From GCA-2733415 sp965178655 (GTDB lineage: Bacteria; Bacteroidota; Bacteroidia; Flavobacteriales; Flavobacteriaceae), in NCBI GenBank assembly GCA_965178655.1, contig OZ238266.1, positions 1,426,001 through 1,490,000 on the forward strand: a DNA stretch of 64,000 nt, in the 5' to 3' direction. The notes under the pieces are model-generated. The model made no database searches, had not been told where the DNA came from, and saw nothing but the letters and a program-made list of their open reading frames with translations. Made by a program: the position numbers and the translations under genes. Shown in pieces: positions 51,053 to 60,053 of this stretch. Position 1 is the first letter of the stretch. Each line of letters opens with the position of its first letter.

Positions 51053-53005
51053 ATGATGAATGAACATAGGTTATCCGATTGGTTGCCAACAACCAATAAA
51101 GAAGTTAAAATCCGAGGATGGGATGCACTAGATGTTATCCTATTTAGCGGTGATGCTTATGTAGATCACCCATCATTTGGTCCTGCAGTAATAGGACGAA
51201 TTATAGAGGACTGTGGTTTGCGAATAGCTATTGTTCCACAACCAAGTGTTACAGATAACCTCCAAGATTTTACAAAATTAGGAACGCCTAGATTGTTTTT
51301 TGCGGTAACTTCAGGTACTATGGATTCTATGGTTAGTAATTATACTGCAAGTAAAAAACAACGAGATAAAGATGCCTATACGCCAAATGGCGATAAAGGA
51401 TTGCGTCCAGATTATGCTACATCAGTCTATTCAAAAATATTAAAAGAAAAGTTTCCAGATACACCAATTATTATTGGAGGTATTGAAGCTTCATTACGTA
51501 GAGTTACACACTACGATTATTGGAGTGATAAACTAATGCCGGATATTTTAACAACATCAAAAGCCGATTTGTTAGTGTACGGAATGGGCGAACAACCCTT
51601 ACGAGACATTATAGGTTTATTAAAAAAAGGTGTGCCTTTTAATTCACTAAGAACAATAAAACAAACCGCATACCTTCAAGATACAACAATACCACTTCAA
51701 AAAAACAAGCATTGGGAAACAGTGTCAATAGCCTCTCATGAAGTTTGTTTGAGTGATAAAAAAATATTTGCGTCTAATTTTAAAGTTATAGAGCAAGAAT
51801 CAAATAAAACTTTTGGAAACAGAATAACTCAAAAAGTAGCTGATAATACTTTAATTATTAATCCGCCATATCCTACAATGACAGAAAAGGAGATTGATAA
51901 TTCTTTTGACTTACCATATACACGATTACCACATCCTAAATATAATAAACGAGGGCCAATATCAGCTTTTGAAATGATTAAGTTTTCTATCAATATTCAT
52001 AGAGGATGTTTTGGAGGGTGTAGTTTTTGTACCATTTCTGCACACCAAGGGAAATTTATTGCTAGTAGAAGTAAGGCATCTATACTAAAAGAGGTTGATA
52101 CGGTAGCAAATATGCCAGATTTTAAGGGTTATTTTTCAGATATTGGAGGGCCTTCAGCAAATATGTATCAAATGAAGGGTAAGGTGCAATCTATTTGTGA
52201 TAAATGTGTAGCACCATCATGTATTAACCCTGTTATATGTAGTAATTTAGATACCTCTCACAAACCATTAACCGATATCTACCAAGCGGTAGATAAACAT
52301 CCAAAAGTAAAAAAATCGTTCATTGGTAGTGGTATTAGGTATGACATGTTAGTGCCAGAATTTAATAAAAATGCAGACCCAAAAGAGCTCATGGACTATA
52401 CCGAAGAGGTGCTTACTAAGCATGTTTCTGGTCGTTTAAAAGTAGCTCCAGAACACACTTCAGACCCTGTATTAAAATTAATGAGAAAGCCTTCTTTTTC
52501 TAACTTTCATCAGTTTAAAAAAGTTTTTGATAAAATTAATTTACGCAAAAAATTAAACCTTCAATTAATTCCATATTTTATATCAAGTCACCCTGCTAGT
52601 GAACTTGAAGACATGGCAAACCTTGCTGCCGAAACAAAAGATATGGGCTTTAAGTTAGAGCAAGTACAAGGATTTACGCCAACACCAATGACTGTTGCTA
52701 CAGTTATTTATTATAGTGGATACCACCCGTACACACTTAAAAAAATGAAAACCCCAAAAACCAAAAAAGAAAAGGAAGATCAACATCGTTTTTTCTTTTG
52801 GTATAAGCCTGAAAATCAAAAATGGATTAGAAACAGCTTAAAAAAAGTAGGGCGTTTTGATTTAATTGATAGACTACTCCCTAAAGACACTCCAAAAGCG
52901 CAAAGCAGCTCAAAAGACTTTGTAAGTGTGTTAAAAAAAGGAGAACCATCTAAAAAAAGAAGGGGTGCTTCAGAAAAAAAATACAAGAAAAAAAGGCGCA
53001 GGTAG
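51053..53005 (+). CDS. ygiQ: YgiQ-family radical SAM protein
   Basis: 650 residues. The N-terminal UPF0313 domain includes GWDALDVILFSGDAYVDHPS and IIGGIEASLRRVTHYDYWSD. The radical-SAM cluster motif is NIHRGCFGGCSFCTISAHQG (CxxxCxxC, about residue 322). RLKVAPEHTSDPVLKLMRKP and LQLIPYFISSHP follow. The C-terminal 40 residues are very basic (SKKRRGASEKKYKKKRRR). Family conserved in bacteria, reaction unknown. Confidence 0.93.
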   Translation: MMNEHRLSDWLPTTNKEVKIRGWDALDVILFSGDAYVDHPSFGPAVIGRIIEDCGLRIAIVPQPSVTDNLQDFTKLGTPRLFFAVTSGTMDSMVSNYTASKKQRDKDAYTPNGDKGLRPDYATSVYSKILKEKFPDTPIIIGGIEASLRRVTHYDYWSDKLMPDILTTSKADLLVYGMGEQPLRDIIGLLKKGVPFNSLRTIKQTAYLQDTTIPLQKNKHWETVSIASHEVCLSDKKIFASNFKVIEQESNKTFGNRITQKVADNTLIINPPYPTMTEKEIDNSFDLPYTRLPHPKYNKRGPISAFEMIKFSINIHRGCFGGCSFCTISAHQGKFIASRSKASILKEVDTVANMPDFKGYFSDIGGPSANMYQMKGKVQSICDKCVAPSCINPVICSNLDTSHKPLTDIYQAVDKHPKVKKSFIGSGIRYDMLVPEFNKNADPKELMDYTEEVLTKHVSGRLKVAPEHTSDPVLKLMRKPSFSNFHQFKKVFDKINLRKKLNLQLIPYFISSHPASELEDMANLAAETKDMGFKLEQVQGFTPTPMTVATVIYYSGYHPYTLKKMKTPKTKKEKEDQHRFFFWYKPENQKWIRNSLKKVGRFDLIDRLLPKDTPKAQSSSKDFVSVLKKGEPSKKRRGASEKKYKKKRRR

Positions 53006-53083
53006 TCTAGTTCTGCAAAACGCGTGCAACCATTAAACAGGCAATACTTTACAATAAAGCCTTCAACGTTTTTTAAGAAAAAC

Positions 53084-53156
53084 TGACATAAATCATGTTT
53101 TAACACAGCATTAAGAAATATATTTGCCTTAATAAAAGACAAAAAAGTCTTTTATT
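53084..53156 (+). promoter_or_regulatory. Composite NO-responsive promoter of norCB (FNR-type dyad, -7 box, 5' stem-loop)
   Basis: Three elements in a row. TGACATAAATCA (53084-53095) fits the CRP/FNR-type TGA-N6-TCA dyad. TATATTTG (53119-53126) is the -7 box, with the dyad centre 29.5 bp before its first base, close to the class II activation position of about -41. AAAAGAC-A6-GTCTTTT (53134-53153) forms a stem-loop at the very start of the transcript. The ric promoter has the same elements at the same distances. Confidence 0.75.
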
Positions 53157-53177
53157 TTTATAACTAATATTAAAACT

Positions 53178-53621
53178 ATGTTATCAAAGAAGCAAGCAAA
53201 AACCTTTTTTTTGGCAGGAACGGCAATAACCTTTCTAGTCTTTATTGGCTTGACCATTTATTCTTTTTCGGATGTAAATGATCAAACCAATCATGACAAA
53301 CTTACCGAAGAAATTGTTAGAGGAAAAGTATTATGGGAGAAGAACAATTGCATGGGATGTCATACCATATTAGGTGAAGGAGGGTATTACGCTCCGGAGT
53401 TAACAAAGGTAATTGACAGACGCGGAGCTGGTTATGTGAAAGCTGCTCTAATGTCGCCAGTTCCTTGGGCACCAAACGGAAGAAAAATGGTGGCCTATGG
53501 GTTTTCTGACCAAGAAGCAAACGATTTAATAGCCTATTTTGAATGGATAGGTAATATTGACTTAAATGGCTTTGGAGAGGTTGTAGGTGTAGATAGAAAA
53601 CGCTCTTCATTATCAAAATAA
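53178..53621 (+). CDS. norC: Nitric oxide reductase subunit C (membrane cytochrome c)
   Basis: 147 residues. One N-terminal membrane anchor (TFFLAGTAITFLVFIGLTIY) and a periplasmic cytochrome c domain with heme site NNCMGCHTI and axial Met in MSPVPWAPNGRKM. It passes electrons to NorB for reduction of NO to N2O. First gene of the norC-norB-nirK-nirV-SCO operon. Confidence 0.95.
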   Translation: MLSKKQAKTFFLAGTAITFLVFIGLTIYSFSDVNDQTNHDKLTEEIVRGKVLWEKNNCMGCHTILGEGGYYAPELTKVIDRRGAGYVKAALMSPVPWAPNGRKMVAYGFSDQEANDLIAYFEWIGNIDLNGFGEVVGVDRKRSSLSK

Positions 53622-53643
53622 TTTAAACATATAAATAAATATT

Positions 53644-54984
53644 ATGAAATATAAATCACAAAAAGTAGCCTACTGGTTTTTTGCATTATCCATGTTGTTG
53701 TTTGGTTTACAACTAATATATGGGTTTATCATGGGGTTTGCTCACGCAGGGTATGATGGGTTACACGAATTCATTCCGTTTAATACAGCAAAAGCAGTAC
53801 ACTTAAATTTATTAGTAGTCTGGCTGCTATCAGGTTTTATGGGTGCAGCATATTATATTATTCCTGAAGAATCACAAAGAGAATTGGTTAGTGTAAAATT
53901 AGCCTATGTTCAACTTATTAGTTTAGCGCTAGTAGGTGTTGCTGCAATTGTAGGTTTTCACTTTAATATATGGGAAGGTAGAAAGTTTTTAGAAATCCCG
54001 CACGGACTAGATTATCTAGTAGTAGTAAATGTACTATTGTTCTTAGGTATTATTTTATTAACCCTATACAAAGGAAAAAGACGAACAACAACAGCCTTAG
54101 TGCTATCAATGGGGCTCCTGTTTGCAGCCTTATTGTACTTGCCAGGAATGTTACCTTTTGACAGTCAAGTAACTGATTCCTTTTTTCGTTGGTGGGTAGT
54201 ACACTTATGGGTAGAAGGTGTTTGGGAATTAATTATGGGAGGTATTTTATCTTTCTTATTAATTAAACTTACCGGTGTTGATAGAGAGGTTATTGAAAAG
54301 TGGTTATACGTAATTGTGGGATTAACCTTTTTGTCAGGTGTATTAGGAACAGGACATCATTACTATTACATTGGTGTAAATGAAATTTGGTTAGTTGTAG
54401 GAGGAATATTCTCTGCACTAGAACCCTTAGCCTTTTTGGCAATGGCATTATTTGCGGTAAACATGTATCGTAAAGGAGAAAAAAAACACCCTAATAAATT
54501 AGCACTGTACTGGACATTAGGCGCAGCAATAGTGTCTTTTGTAGGCGCAGGATTACTAGGATTTGCGCATACACTTCCACAAACAAATTTATATACTCAC
54601 GGAACTTTGGTTACTGCAATGCACGGACACTTAGCGTTTTGGGGAGCATATGCTATGATTGTATTGGCAATTATTAGCTATAGTTTACCAAACATGACTG
54701 GCCGAAAACTGTACGAAAGCGCAAGAGGAAGAATGGCTTTCTGGTTATCAAATATCGGAATGATTGGAATGACCACCGCTTTTGGAGTTGCAGGCGTTGC
54801 ACAAGTATATTTAGAGCGTAAAATGAAAATGGAATTCATGGAAGTACAACAAGAAATAGAAATCCATTTTATAGTCTTAATTCTCTGTGCTACACTGTTT
54901 TTATCAGGAATCATTTTGTACATGATAGATTTTTATAAACACGGGCTTCCTAGCGATGAAGCTTTAGAGCAAACAAGCAATTAA
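53644..54984 (+). CDS. norB: Nitric oxide reductase subunit B (cNOR type)
   Basis: 446 residues with 12 membrane helices, no N-terminal quinol-binding extension, so it is the cytochrome c-dependent form. Heme and FeB ligands are visible: AKAVHLNLL, VHLWVEGVWELIMG (His and the catalytic Glu), GTGHHYYYIG and TAMHGHLAFWG. It couples two NO molecules into N2O. It lies 22 bp after norC. Confidence 0.97.
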   Translation: MKYKSQKVAYWFFALSMLLFGLQLIYGFIMGFAHAGYDGLHEFIPFNTAKAVHLNLLVVWLLSGFMGAAYYIIPEESQRELVSVKLAYVQLISLALVGVAAIVGFHFNIWEGRKFLEIPHGLDYLVVVNVLLFLGIILLTLYKGKRRTTTALVLSMGLLFAALLYLPGMLPFDSQVTDSFFRWWVVHLWVEGVWELIMGGILSFLLIKLTGVDREVIEKWLYVIVGLTFLSGVLGTGHHYYYIGVNEIWLVVGGIFSALEPLAFLAMALFAVNMYRKGEKKHPNKLALYWTLGAAIVSFVGAGLLGFAHTLPQTNLYTHGTLVTAMHGHLAFWGAYAMIVLAIISYSLPNMTGRKLYESARGRMAFWLSNIGMIGMTTAFGVAGVAQVYLERKMKMEFMEVQQEIEIHFIVLILCATLFLSGIILYMIDFYKHGLPSDEALEQTSN

Positions 54985-55003
54985 AAAATAAATACCAAAT
55001 ACA

Positions 55004-56479
55004 ATGAAAAACGTAAAAAGAATAAGAAGTAGTGTTATGCTTATTGCCGCATCAGCAATGTTATTTGTAAGCTGTGGTAATGCAAACAAAGAGAATAATG
55101 AAACTGCAACTATAGTAAAAGATGCCGCAACAATTGCAGTATCAGGAAGTATGGAAGCAGAGTTGACAGCGCCACCACACGTACCTGCACCAGTAGGAAA
55201 TCGTGCTGCAAAAAAGCTGATTGTAAACATGGAAATATTAGAAGAAGAAGGCACTATGACAGATGGTACTACCTATATGTATTGGACCTTTGGAGGAACT
55301 GTTCCAGGAAGCTTTATTCGTACTAGAGTAGGTGATGAGGTAGAGTTTACTTTATCAAACCACCCAGATAATAAACTACCACATAATATTGATTTACATT
55401 CGGTTACAGGTCCAGGAGGAGGAGCAACATCATCTTTTGTAGCACCAGGACATGAAAAAACGTTTTCTTTTAAAACCTTAAACCCAGGATTATACGTCTA
55501 TCACTGTGCTACAGCACCTGTAGGAATGCATATTGCCAATGGTATGTACGGACTAATTTTAGTTGAACCAGAAGGAGGATTGCCTAAAGTAGATAAAGAA
55601 TATTACATTATGCAAGGAGATTTTTATACTAAAGGAGAAAATGGTGCGCCAGGATTACAAGCCTTTGATATGAAAAAAGCAGTTGATGAAGATGCAGATT
55701 ATGTAGTATTTAATGGAAAAGTAGGATCCTTAACTGGCGATAATGCAATTACTGCAAACGTAGGAGAAACAGTGCGTTTATATGTTGGTAATGGTGGGCC
55801 AAACTTAACATCATCATTTCATGTTATTGGAGAAATTTTTGACAATGTACATGTTGAAGGCGGAGATTTGATAAACACAAATGTACAAACAACTTCTATT
55901 CCTGCAGGAGGCGCAGCAATTGTTGACTTTAAAGTAGATGTTCCTGGAACATTTATCTTGGTAGATCATGCCATTTTTAGAGCCTTTAATAAAGGTGCTT
56001 TAGGAATGTTAAAAGTAAAAGGGAAAGACAATAAAAAATTATATTCTGGAGTAAAACAAGAAGGCATCTATAACCCTGAAGGCGCAACAATACAAGAAAT
56101 GCCAGATGACGGTAAAAAAGTAGCCACTCCAAAAGGAGAAAAATCATTAGCACAAAAAATTGCTGACGGAAAAAGCCTATACAATAAAACCTGTTTTGCT
56201 TGTCACCAAGCTAATGGAGAAGGAATTCCAAATGCATTTCCGCCATTAGCAAAGTCAGACTATTTAAATGCAGATGTTAAACGCAGTATTAGCGCAGTTG
56301 TAAAGGGATTATCAGGAGAAATTAAAGTTAACGGAACAACCTATAACAGCGTTATGACTAAACAAAACTTAACAGATGTTGAGGTAGCCGATGTATTAAC
56401 TTATGTATATAATACTTGGGGAAATAACAAAACAAATGTAAAAGTAAGTACCGTTCAAGAAGTTAAAAGCGGGCATTAA
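55004..56479 (+). CDS. nirK: Copper nitrite reductase with fused C-terminal cytochrome c
   Basis: 491 residues. Lipoprotein signal (AMLFVSCGN, lipidated Cys about residue 24). Two cupredoxin domains (about 55-340): type 1 copper ligands in YVYHCATAPVGMHIANGMYG, type 2 ligands in LPHNIDLH and SSFHVIGEIFD, and LVDHAIFRAF near the active site. A linker leads to a class I cytochrome c domain with KTCFACHQANGEG. It reduces nitrite to NO at the outer face, taking electrons through its own heme domain. Fused NirK-cytochromes are known in Bacteroidota. Confidence 0.95.
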   Translation: MKNVKRIRSSVMLIAASAMLFVSCGNANKENNETATIVKDAATIAVSGSMEAELTAPPHVPAPVGNRAAKKLIVNMEILEEEGTMTDGTTYMYWTFGGTVPGSFIRTRVGDEVEFTLSNHPDNKLPHNIDLHSVTGPGGGATSSFVAPGHEKTFSFKTLNPGLYVYHCATAPVGMHIANGMYGLILVEPEGGLPKVDKEYYIMQGDFYTKGENGAPGLQAFDMKKAVDEDADYVVFNGKVGSLTGDNAITANVGETVRLYVGNGGPNLTSSFHVIGEIFDNVHVEGGDLINTNVQTTSIPAGGAAIVDFKVDVPGTFILVDHAIFRAFNKGALGMLKVKGKDNKKLYSGVKQEGIYNPEGATIQEMPDDGKKVATPKGEKSLAQKIADGKSLYNKTCFACHQANGEGIPNAFPPLAKSDYLNADVKRSISAVVKGLSGEIKVNGTTYNSVMTKQNLTDVEVADVLTYVYNTWGNNKTNVKVSTVQEVKSGH

Positions 56480-56489
56480 ATAAGTAATT

Positions 56490-57266
56490 ATGGGAACCAT
56501 TTCGAGACTGGCAATAGGCATACTGTTTTTTTGGATAACTAGCGCATATTGTCAATCCGAGATGGTATTAATAAAAGGAGGAACCTATCTTCCGCTATAC
56601 GGAAGAGATTCCTTACAGGTCACAATTCCTGATTTTAATATGGATGTATATCCAGTTACAAATCAGGAATTTGTACGTTTTGTAAAAAACAATCCAAAAT
56701 GGCGAAAATCAAAGTTAATTCAATTATTCGCCGATAAAAGTTATCTTATAAAATGGCCTTCAGACACAATAATAGGAGTTACACAGTCCCTAAAAGCACC
56801 TGTAACAAATGTATCATGGTTTGCTGCAAAAGCCTATTGCGACTGTCAAGGAAAACGACTGCCAACCGTAGATGAGTGGGAGTATGTAGCTATGGCTAAT
56901 CAAACACAAGCAGATGCAAGAACAATTGAAACCTATAATGCCTATATTTTATCGTGGTATGAAAAACCAAAAACATTTAATAACACTATAGGAAGTACTT
57001 TTAAAAATTACTGGGGTGTATATGATCTTCATGGATTGGTTTGGGAATGGACAGTTGATTTTAATACAGTACTCGTTTCAGGAGAATCTCGTAAAGATGT
57101 CGACAATGATAGTAATCTGTTTTGTGGATCTGCAGCTGTAGGGGCTACAGATTTAATGAACTATGCCGCCTTTATGCGTTATGCAATTAGAGGAAGTTTA
57201 AAAGCAAAATTTACCATGCAAAACCTTGGATTTAGATGCGTAAAAGATGTTCCTCAAGAAAATTAA
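56490..57266 (+). CDS. nirV: NirV-like SUMF1/formylglycine-generating-enzyme fold protein
   Basis: 258 residues with a signal peptide ending AYCQS. The FGE-sulfatase fold is clear: MVLIKGGTYLPL, VYPVTNQEFVRFVKNN, APVTNVSWFAAKAYCDCQGKR, RLPTVDEWEY and NLGFRCVKD. NirV proteins of this fold adjoin nirK in many denitrifiers, with unknown function. It starts 10 bp after nirK. Confidence 0.88.
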   Translation: MGTISRLAIGILFFWITSAYCQSEMVLIKGGTYLPLYGRDSLQVTIPDFNMDVYPVTNQEFVRFVKNNPKWRKSKLIQLFADKSYLIKWPSDTIIGVTQSLKAPVTNVSWFAAKAYCDCQGKRLPTVDEWEYVAMANQTQADARTIETYNAYILSWYEKPKTFNNTIGSTFKNYWGVYDLHGLVWEWTVDFNTVLVSGESRKDVDNDSNLFCGSAAVGATDLMNYAAFMRYAIRGSLKAKFTMQNLGFRCVKDVPQEN

Positions 57267-57314
57267 AAAAGAATTATAAACCTTATAAATACAGGCTATT
57301 GAGTCTGCCGAAAT

Positions 57315-58019
57315 ATGAAAAAAATAAGCCAAATATTATTTTTTGTTATCATTGCATTCGCTTTTGTAGATTGCTCAAATAAAACAACAGATAACACAGC
57401 GTTTCAATGCCCAATGAAATGTGAAGGAGAAAAAATAGACAGCAATTCGGAGAGTTGTAGTATTTGTAAAATGGACTTACAACCCATTGCTGTAAACACT
57501 CAAAAAGTAGAAACTACTATCTCAGAAACCTCAATATTTAATTTAACAAGTAGTTGGAATACCGAAGAAGGAAAAACCATTTATTTGAAAGAATTAAAAG
57601 GGAAAACCTTAGTTATGGTTATGATATATACGTCTTGTAAAGCTGCCTGCCCTAGATTGGTTGCCGATATGAGAAATATAGAAAAACAATTGCCCAAAAA
57701 AGCCCTTAAAAACGTACAGTTTGTATTGGTAAGTATTGATCCAGAAACCGACACAGCAGCGCGACTAAAAGCTTTTGCAATTGAAAACCTTATGGATGGC
57801 GAACAATGGACCTTCTTACAAGGAACACCCGATAATGTTCGTGAATTTGCAAATGTACTTGCAGTAAAGTATAAAGAAATTTCACCAATAGATTTCTCAC
57901 ACTCCAATATCATTAGCGTATTTAATACCAAAGGAGAACTCACACACCAACAAGAAGGCTTAGGTGTAGACAATACTGAAACAATTGCTAAAATTGTAGA
58001 AACTGCAAAAAATAATTAG
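57315..58019 (+). CDS. SCO1/SenC-family copper protein with N-terminal heavy-metal-binding domain
   Basis: 234 residues. Lipoprotein signal (FAFVDCSN). Residues about 32-60 form a small metal-binding domain (FQCPMKCEG...CSICKMDLQPI) like the CPMHP...CPKCGM domains of copper exporters, with Lys in place of the usual His. The SCO thioredoxin fold follows with copper ligands CKAAC (IYTSCKAACPRL) and His in DFSHSNIISVF. It is likely to deliver copper to NirK or another envelope cuproenzyme. Confidence 0.88.
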   Translation: MKKISQILFFVIIAFAFVDCSNKTTDNTAFQCPMKCEGEKIDSNSESCSICKMDLQPIAVNTQKVETTISETSIFNLTSSWNTEEGKTIYLKELKGKTLVMVMIYTSCKAACPRLVADMRNIEKQLPKKALKNVQFVLVSIDPETDTAARLKAFAIENLMDGEQWTFLQGTPDNVREFANVLAVKYKEISPIDFSHSNIISVFNTKGELTHQQEGLGVDNTETIAKIVETAKNN

Positions 58020-58046
58020 GTCTAAGACACATATTATATGCTAAGC

Positions 58047-58119
58047 TGACAAATATCAGTGTTTTGCAAGATAACAACCCCTACCTTTACATAGTAAAAA
58101 GACAAAAAAGTCTTTTTTT
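58047..58119 (+). promoter_or_regulatory. Composite promoter of ric, matching the norCB promoter layout
   Basis: TGACAAATATCA (58047-58058) is the TGA-N6-TCA dyad. TACCTTTA (58082-58089) is a -7 box with the final G replaced by A. The stem-loop AAAAAGAC-A6-GTCTTTTT is at 58096-58117. Dyad-centre-to-box distance (29.5 bp) and box-to-GAC distance (19 bp) are identical to norC. The 5' part also shares CTGACA and GTTTT around the dyad. Confidence 0.75.
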
Positions 58120-58132
58120 AAAAATTAACATC

Positions 58133-58855
58133 ATGAATATTACAACACAAACAACGGTGGCAGAAGTCGTTACTAAAAACATAAAAACAGCAGACATATT
58201 TAAAAAATACGGTATAGATTTTTGCTGTGGAGGAGGAATAAGTATTCAAAAAGCCTGCGAAAAGAAACAAGTAAACTACAATACGCTATCACAAGAGTTA
58301 GTTGCCATAGAAAACAAGATAACAAACACACATAATTACGATAGTTGGAACTTAAGTTTTTTAATAGATCATATTATAAATGTACACCATACCTATGTAG
58401 TAGAGAGTATCCCAATGCTATTGCAGTATGCCGAAAAAGTAGCTAGGGTACATGGTCATCATTATGTAGAAGTAGTAGCAATAAATAGTCTTTTTATTGA
58501 TGTAGCACAAGAGTTATTGGCTCATATGAAAAAAGAAGAACAAATACTTTTCCCATATATAAAACAATTAGTCGCTGTGAAGGATTCCGATGCATCAGCA
58601 GGTAAACCACATTTTGGAACGGTAAATAATCCTATTAAAATGATGGAGGCAGAACATGAAAACGCAGGAGACATCTTTAAGCAAATATCCAAATTAACCA
58701 ATAATTATACACCTCCAGAAAATGCGTGTAACACTTTTAGAGCCTTGTATGCAAAACTGCAAGAATTTGAACAAGATTTACACCAACATATTCATTTAGA
58801 AAACAATATTTTATTTCCAAAATCTATTCAATTAGAGAAGGATATTATTAAATAA
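58133..58855 (+). CDS. ric: RIC-family di-iron protein for iron-sulfur cluster repair
   Basis: 240 residues from ATG 58133; a longer frame from 58064 would cross the promoter and stem-loop and is rejected. The N-terminal ScdA_N domain has KYGIDFCCGGG. A hemerythrin-like di-iron domain follows with His/Glu ligands in LIDHIINVHHTYV, HMKKEEQILFPYI, MEAEHENAGDIF and HQHIHLENNILFP. RIC (YtfE/ScdA/DnrN) proteins repair Fe-S and di-iron centres damaged by NO. The shared promoter with norC supports the role. Confidence 0.93.
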   Translation: MNITTQTTVAEVVTKNIKTADIFKKYGIDFCCGGGISIQKACEKKQVNYNTLSQELVAIENKITNTHNYDSWNLSFLIDHIINVHHTYVVESIPMLLQYAEKVARVHGHHYVEVVAINSLFIDVAQELLAHMKKEEQILFPYIKQLVAVKDSDASAGKPHFGTVNNPIKMMEAEHENAGDIFKQISKLTNNYTPPENACNTFRALYAKLQEFEQDLHQHIHLENNILFPKSIQLEKDIIK

Positions 58856-58873
58856 CCAATAAATATAATTACT

Positions 58874-59476
58874 ATGAAAATATTTCTCTTAACCCTAACC
58901 ATACTCCTTACAGGCTTTACAAGTTGTGAGGACAAACAAAACAACGACTTTATACCCACATTACCACCCATTACCCAAACAGGCGAAAACACCTTTGGTT
59001 GTTATATTGATGGAAAATTGCTAACTCCTCGTGATGGTGCGGGAGGTATTTATGGTATACCTAAAGGGATGATCTATTCTGGTATATCAAACCATTCTTA
59101 TAATGAAATTGCAGTTCATGACCGCAAAAGTAATAAAGGAGGTTTGTTAAGAATACACATTGCAAATTTACATCAAAACGGAGAAGGTTCATTTGTAATT
59201 AATGAAAGTAATTGTAATCGTGGTCTTGACAGCCCTATAAACATAAATGTTTATTGTAGGGTGTATGATGAAACCGTACAACTATTTAAATGGTACTGCT
59301 CTATAGAAAATGCAGGAACTATTATAATAACGAAATATGACCTTGAAAACAGAATTGTTTCAGGAACATTTAGCTGTACGGTACAAAACCAAGACAACTC
59401 CGATGATCAAATAGAAATCACTGATGGCCGTTTTGATATTAGATGGGACACATTAGACCAAACTATATTTCCGTAA
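58874..59476 (+). CDS. Putative lipoprotein, DUF6252-like
   Basis: 200 residues. Lipoprotein signal (LLTGFTSCED). The mature protein has GENTFGCYIDGKLLTPRDG near residue 37, the typical opening of a flavobacterial lipoprotein family, and a C-terminal VSGTFSCTVQNQDN motif with beta-rich pattern. Four Cys may form disulfides. Function unknown; only 18 bp from ric, so possibly read through from it. Confidence 0.75.
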   Translation: MKIFLLTLTILLTGFTSCEDKQNNDFIPTLPPITQTGENTFGCYIDGKLLTPRDGAGGIYGIPKGMIYSGISNHSYNEIAVHDRKSNKGGLLRIHIANLHQNGEGSFVINESNCNRGLDSPININVYCRVYDETVQLFKWYCSIENAGTIIITKYDLENRIVSGTFSCTVQNQDNSDDQIEITDGRFDIRWDTLDQTIFP

Positions 59477-59494
59477 AATTTAAAAGCAAAAATC

Positions 59495-60040
59495 ATGAAA
59501 AAATTATTTTCAATATTTGTATTCATTATAACTAACATATTGACCGTTCAAAGTCAAGTAATAGATAAATATTCAATTTCTGAAAAAGGAACAATCAATA
59601 TTCTTTCTGACTTTTATTCTGAAGGGTTTGAAATAAATATTTTTTCTAAATCATACCTGTACACTATTGGATATTATTACGGAGAAGATTATGAATTTTT
59701 GGGAGACACTCCTACAGAAAAATACAATCAATTAAATTTATTGTTTGGAAAATATATTGACACAAAAAACAAAATTTTTAGATTTCAATACCAAACTGGA
59801 ATTGGAATGTTTTGGGGAACATTAAGAACTGATGAGTATGATGAAGAAAATTCAAGTATTCTCAATAACGCATATTTTACAAAAGAAGTTTTAACGGTTG
59901 GTTTTCCAATTAAAATTGGCGGAAGATATATTCCATTTAAATTTTTAAGTATCGGTATTGATTTTCAAACAAATCTAAACTTTCAAAAAATTATATCTAG
60001 ACCAATGTTAAGCTTGGAAATTGGAAAACTAAGGCGTTAA
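59495..60040 (+). CDS. Hypothetical secreted beta-rich protein
   Basis: 181 residues with signal peptide ending LTVQSQ. Alternating hydrophobic strands with many Tyr and Phe (SYLYTIGYYYGEDYEFLG, TGIGMFWGTLRTDEYDE, FPIKIGGRYIPFKFLSIGID) suggest a small outer-membrane barrel or a surface protein. No family recognised. It is 18 bp after the lipoprotein gene and 13 bp before the large hydrolase-like gene. Confidence 0.65.
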   Translation: MKKLFSIFVFIITNILTVQSQVIDKYSISEKGTINILSDFYSEGFEINIFSKSYLYTIGYYYGEDYEFLGDTPTEKYNQLNLLFGKYIDTKNKIFRFQYQTGIGMFWGTLRTDEYDEENSSILNNAYFTKEVLTVGFPIKIGGRYIPFKFLSIGIDFQTNLNFQKIISRPMLSLEIGKLRR

Positions 60041-60053
60041 AAAAATAATCATT

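Noticed and set aside
58064..58132. Upstream extension of ric
   Set aside because: The extra 23 codons run across the -7 box and the stem-loop shared with norC; ATG 58133 gives the normal N-terminus.
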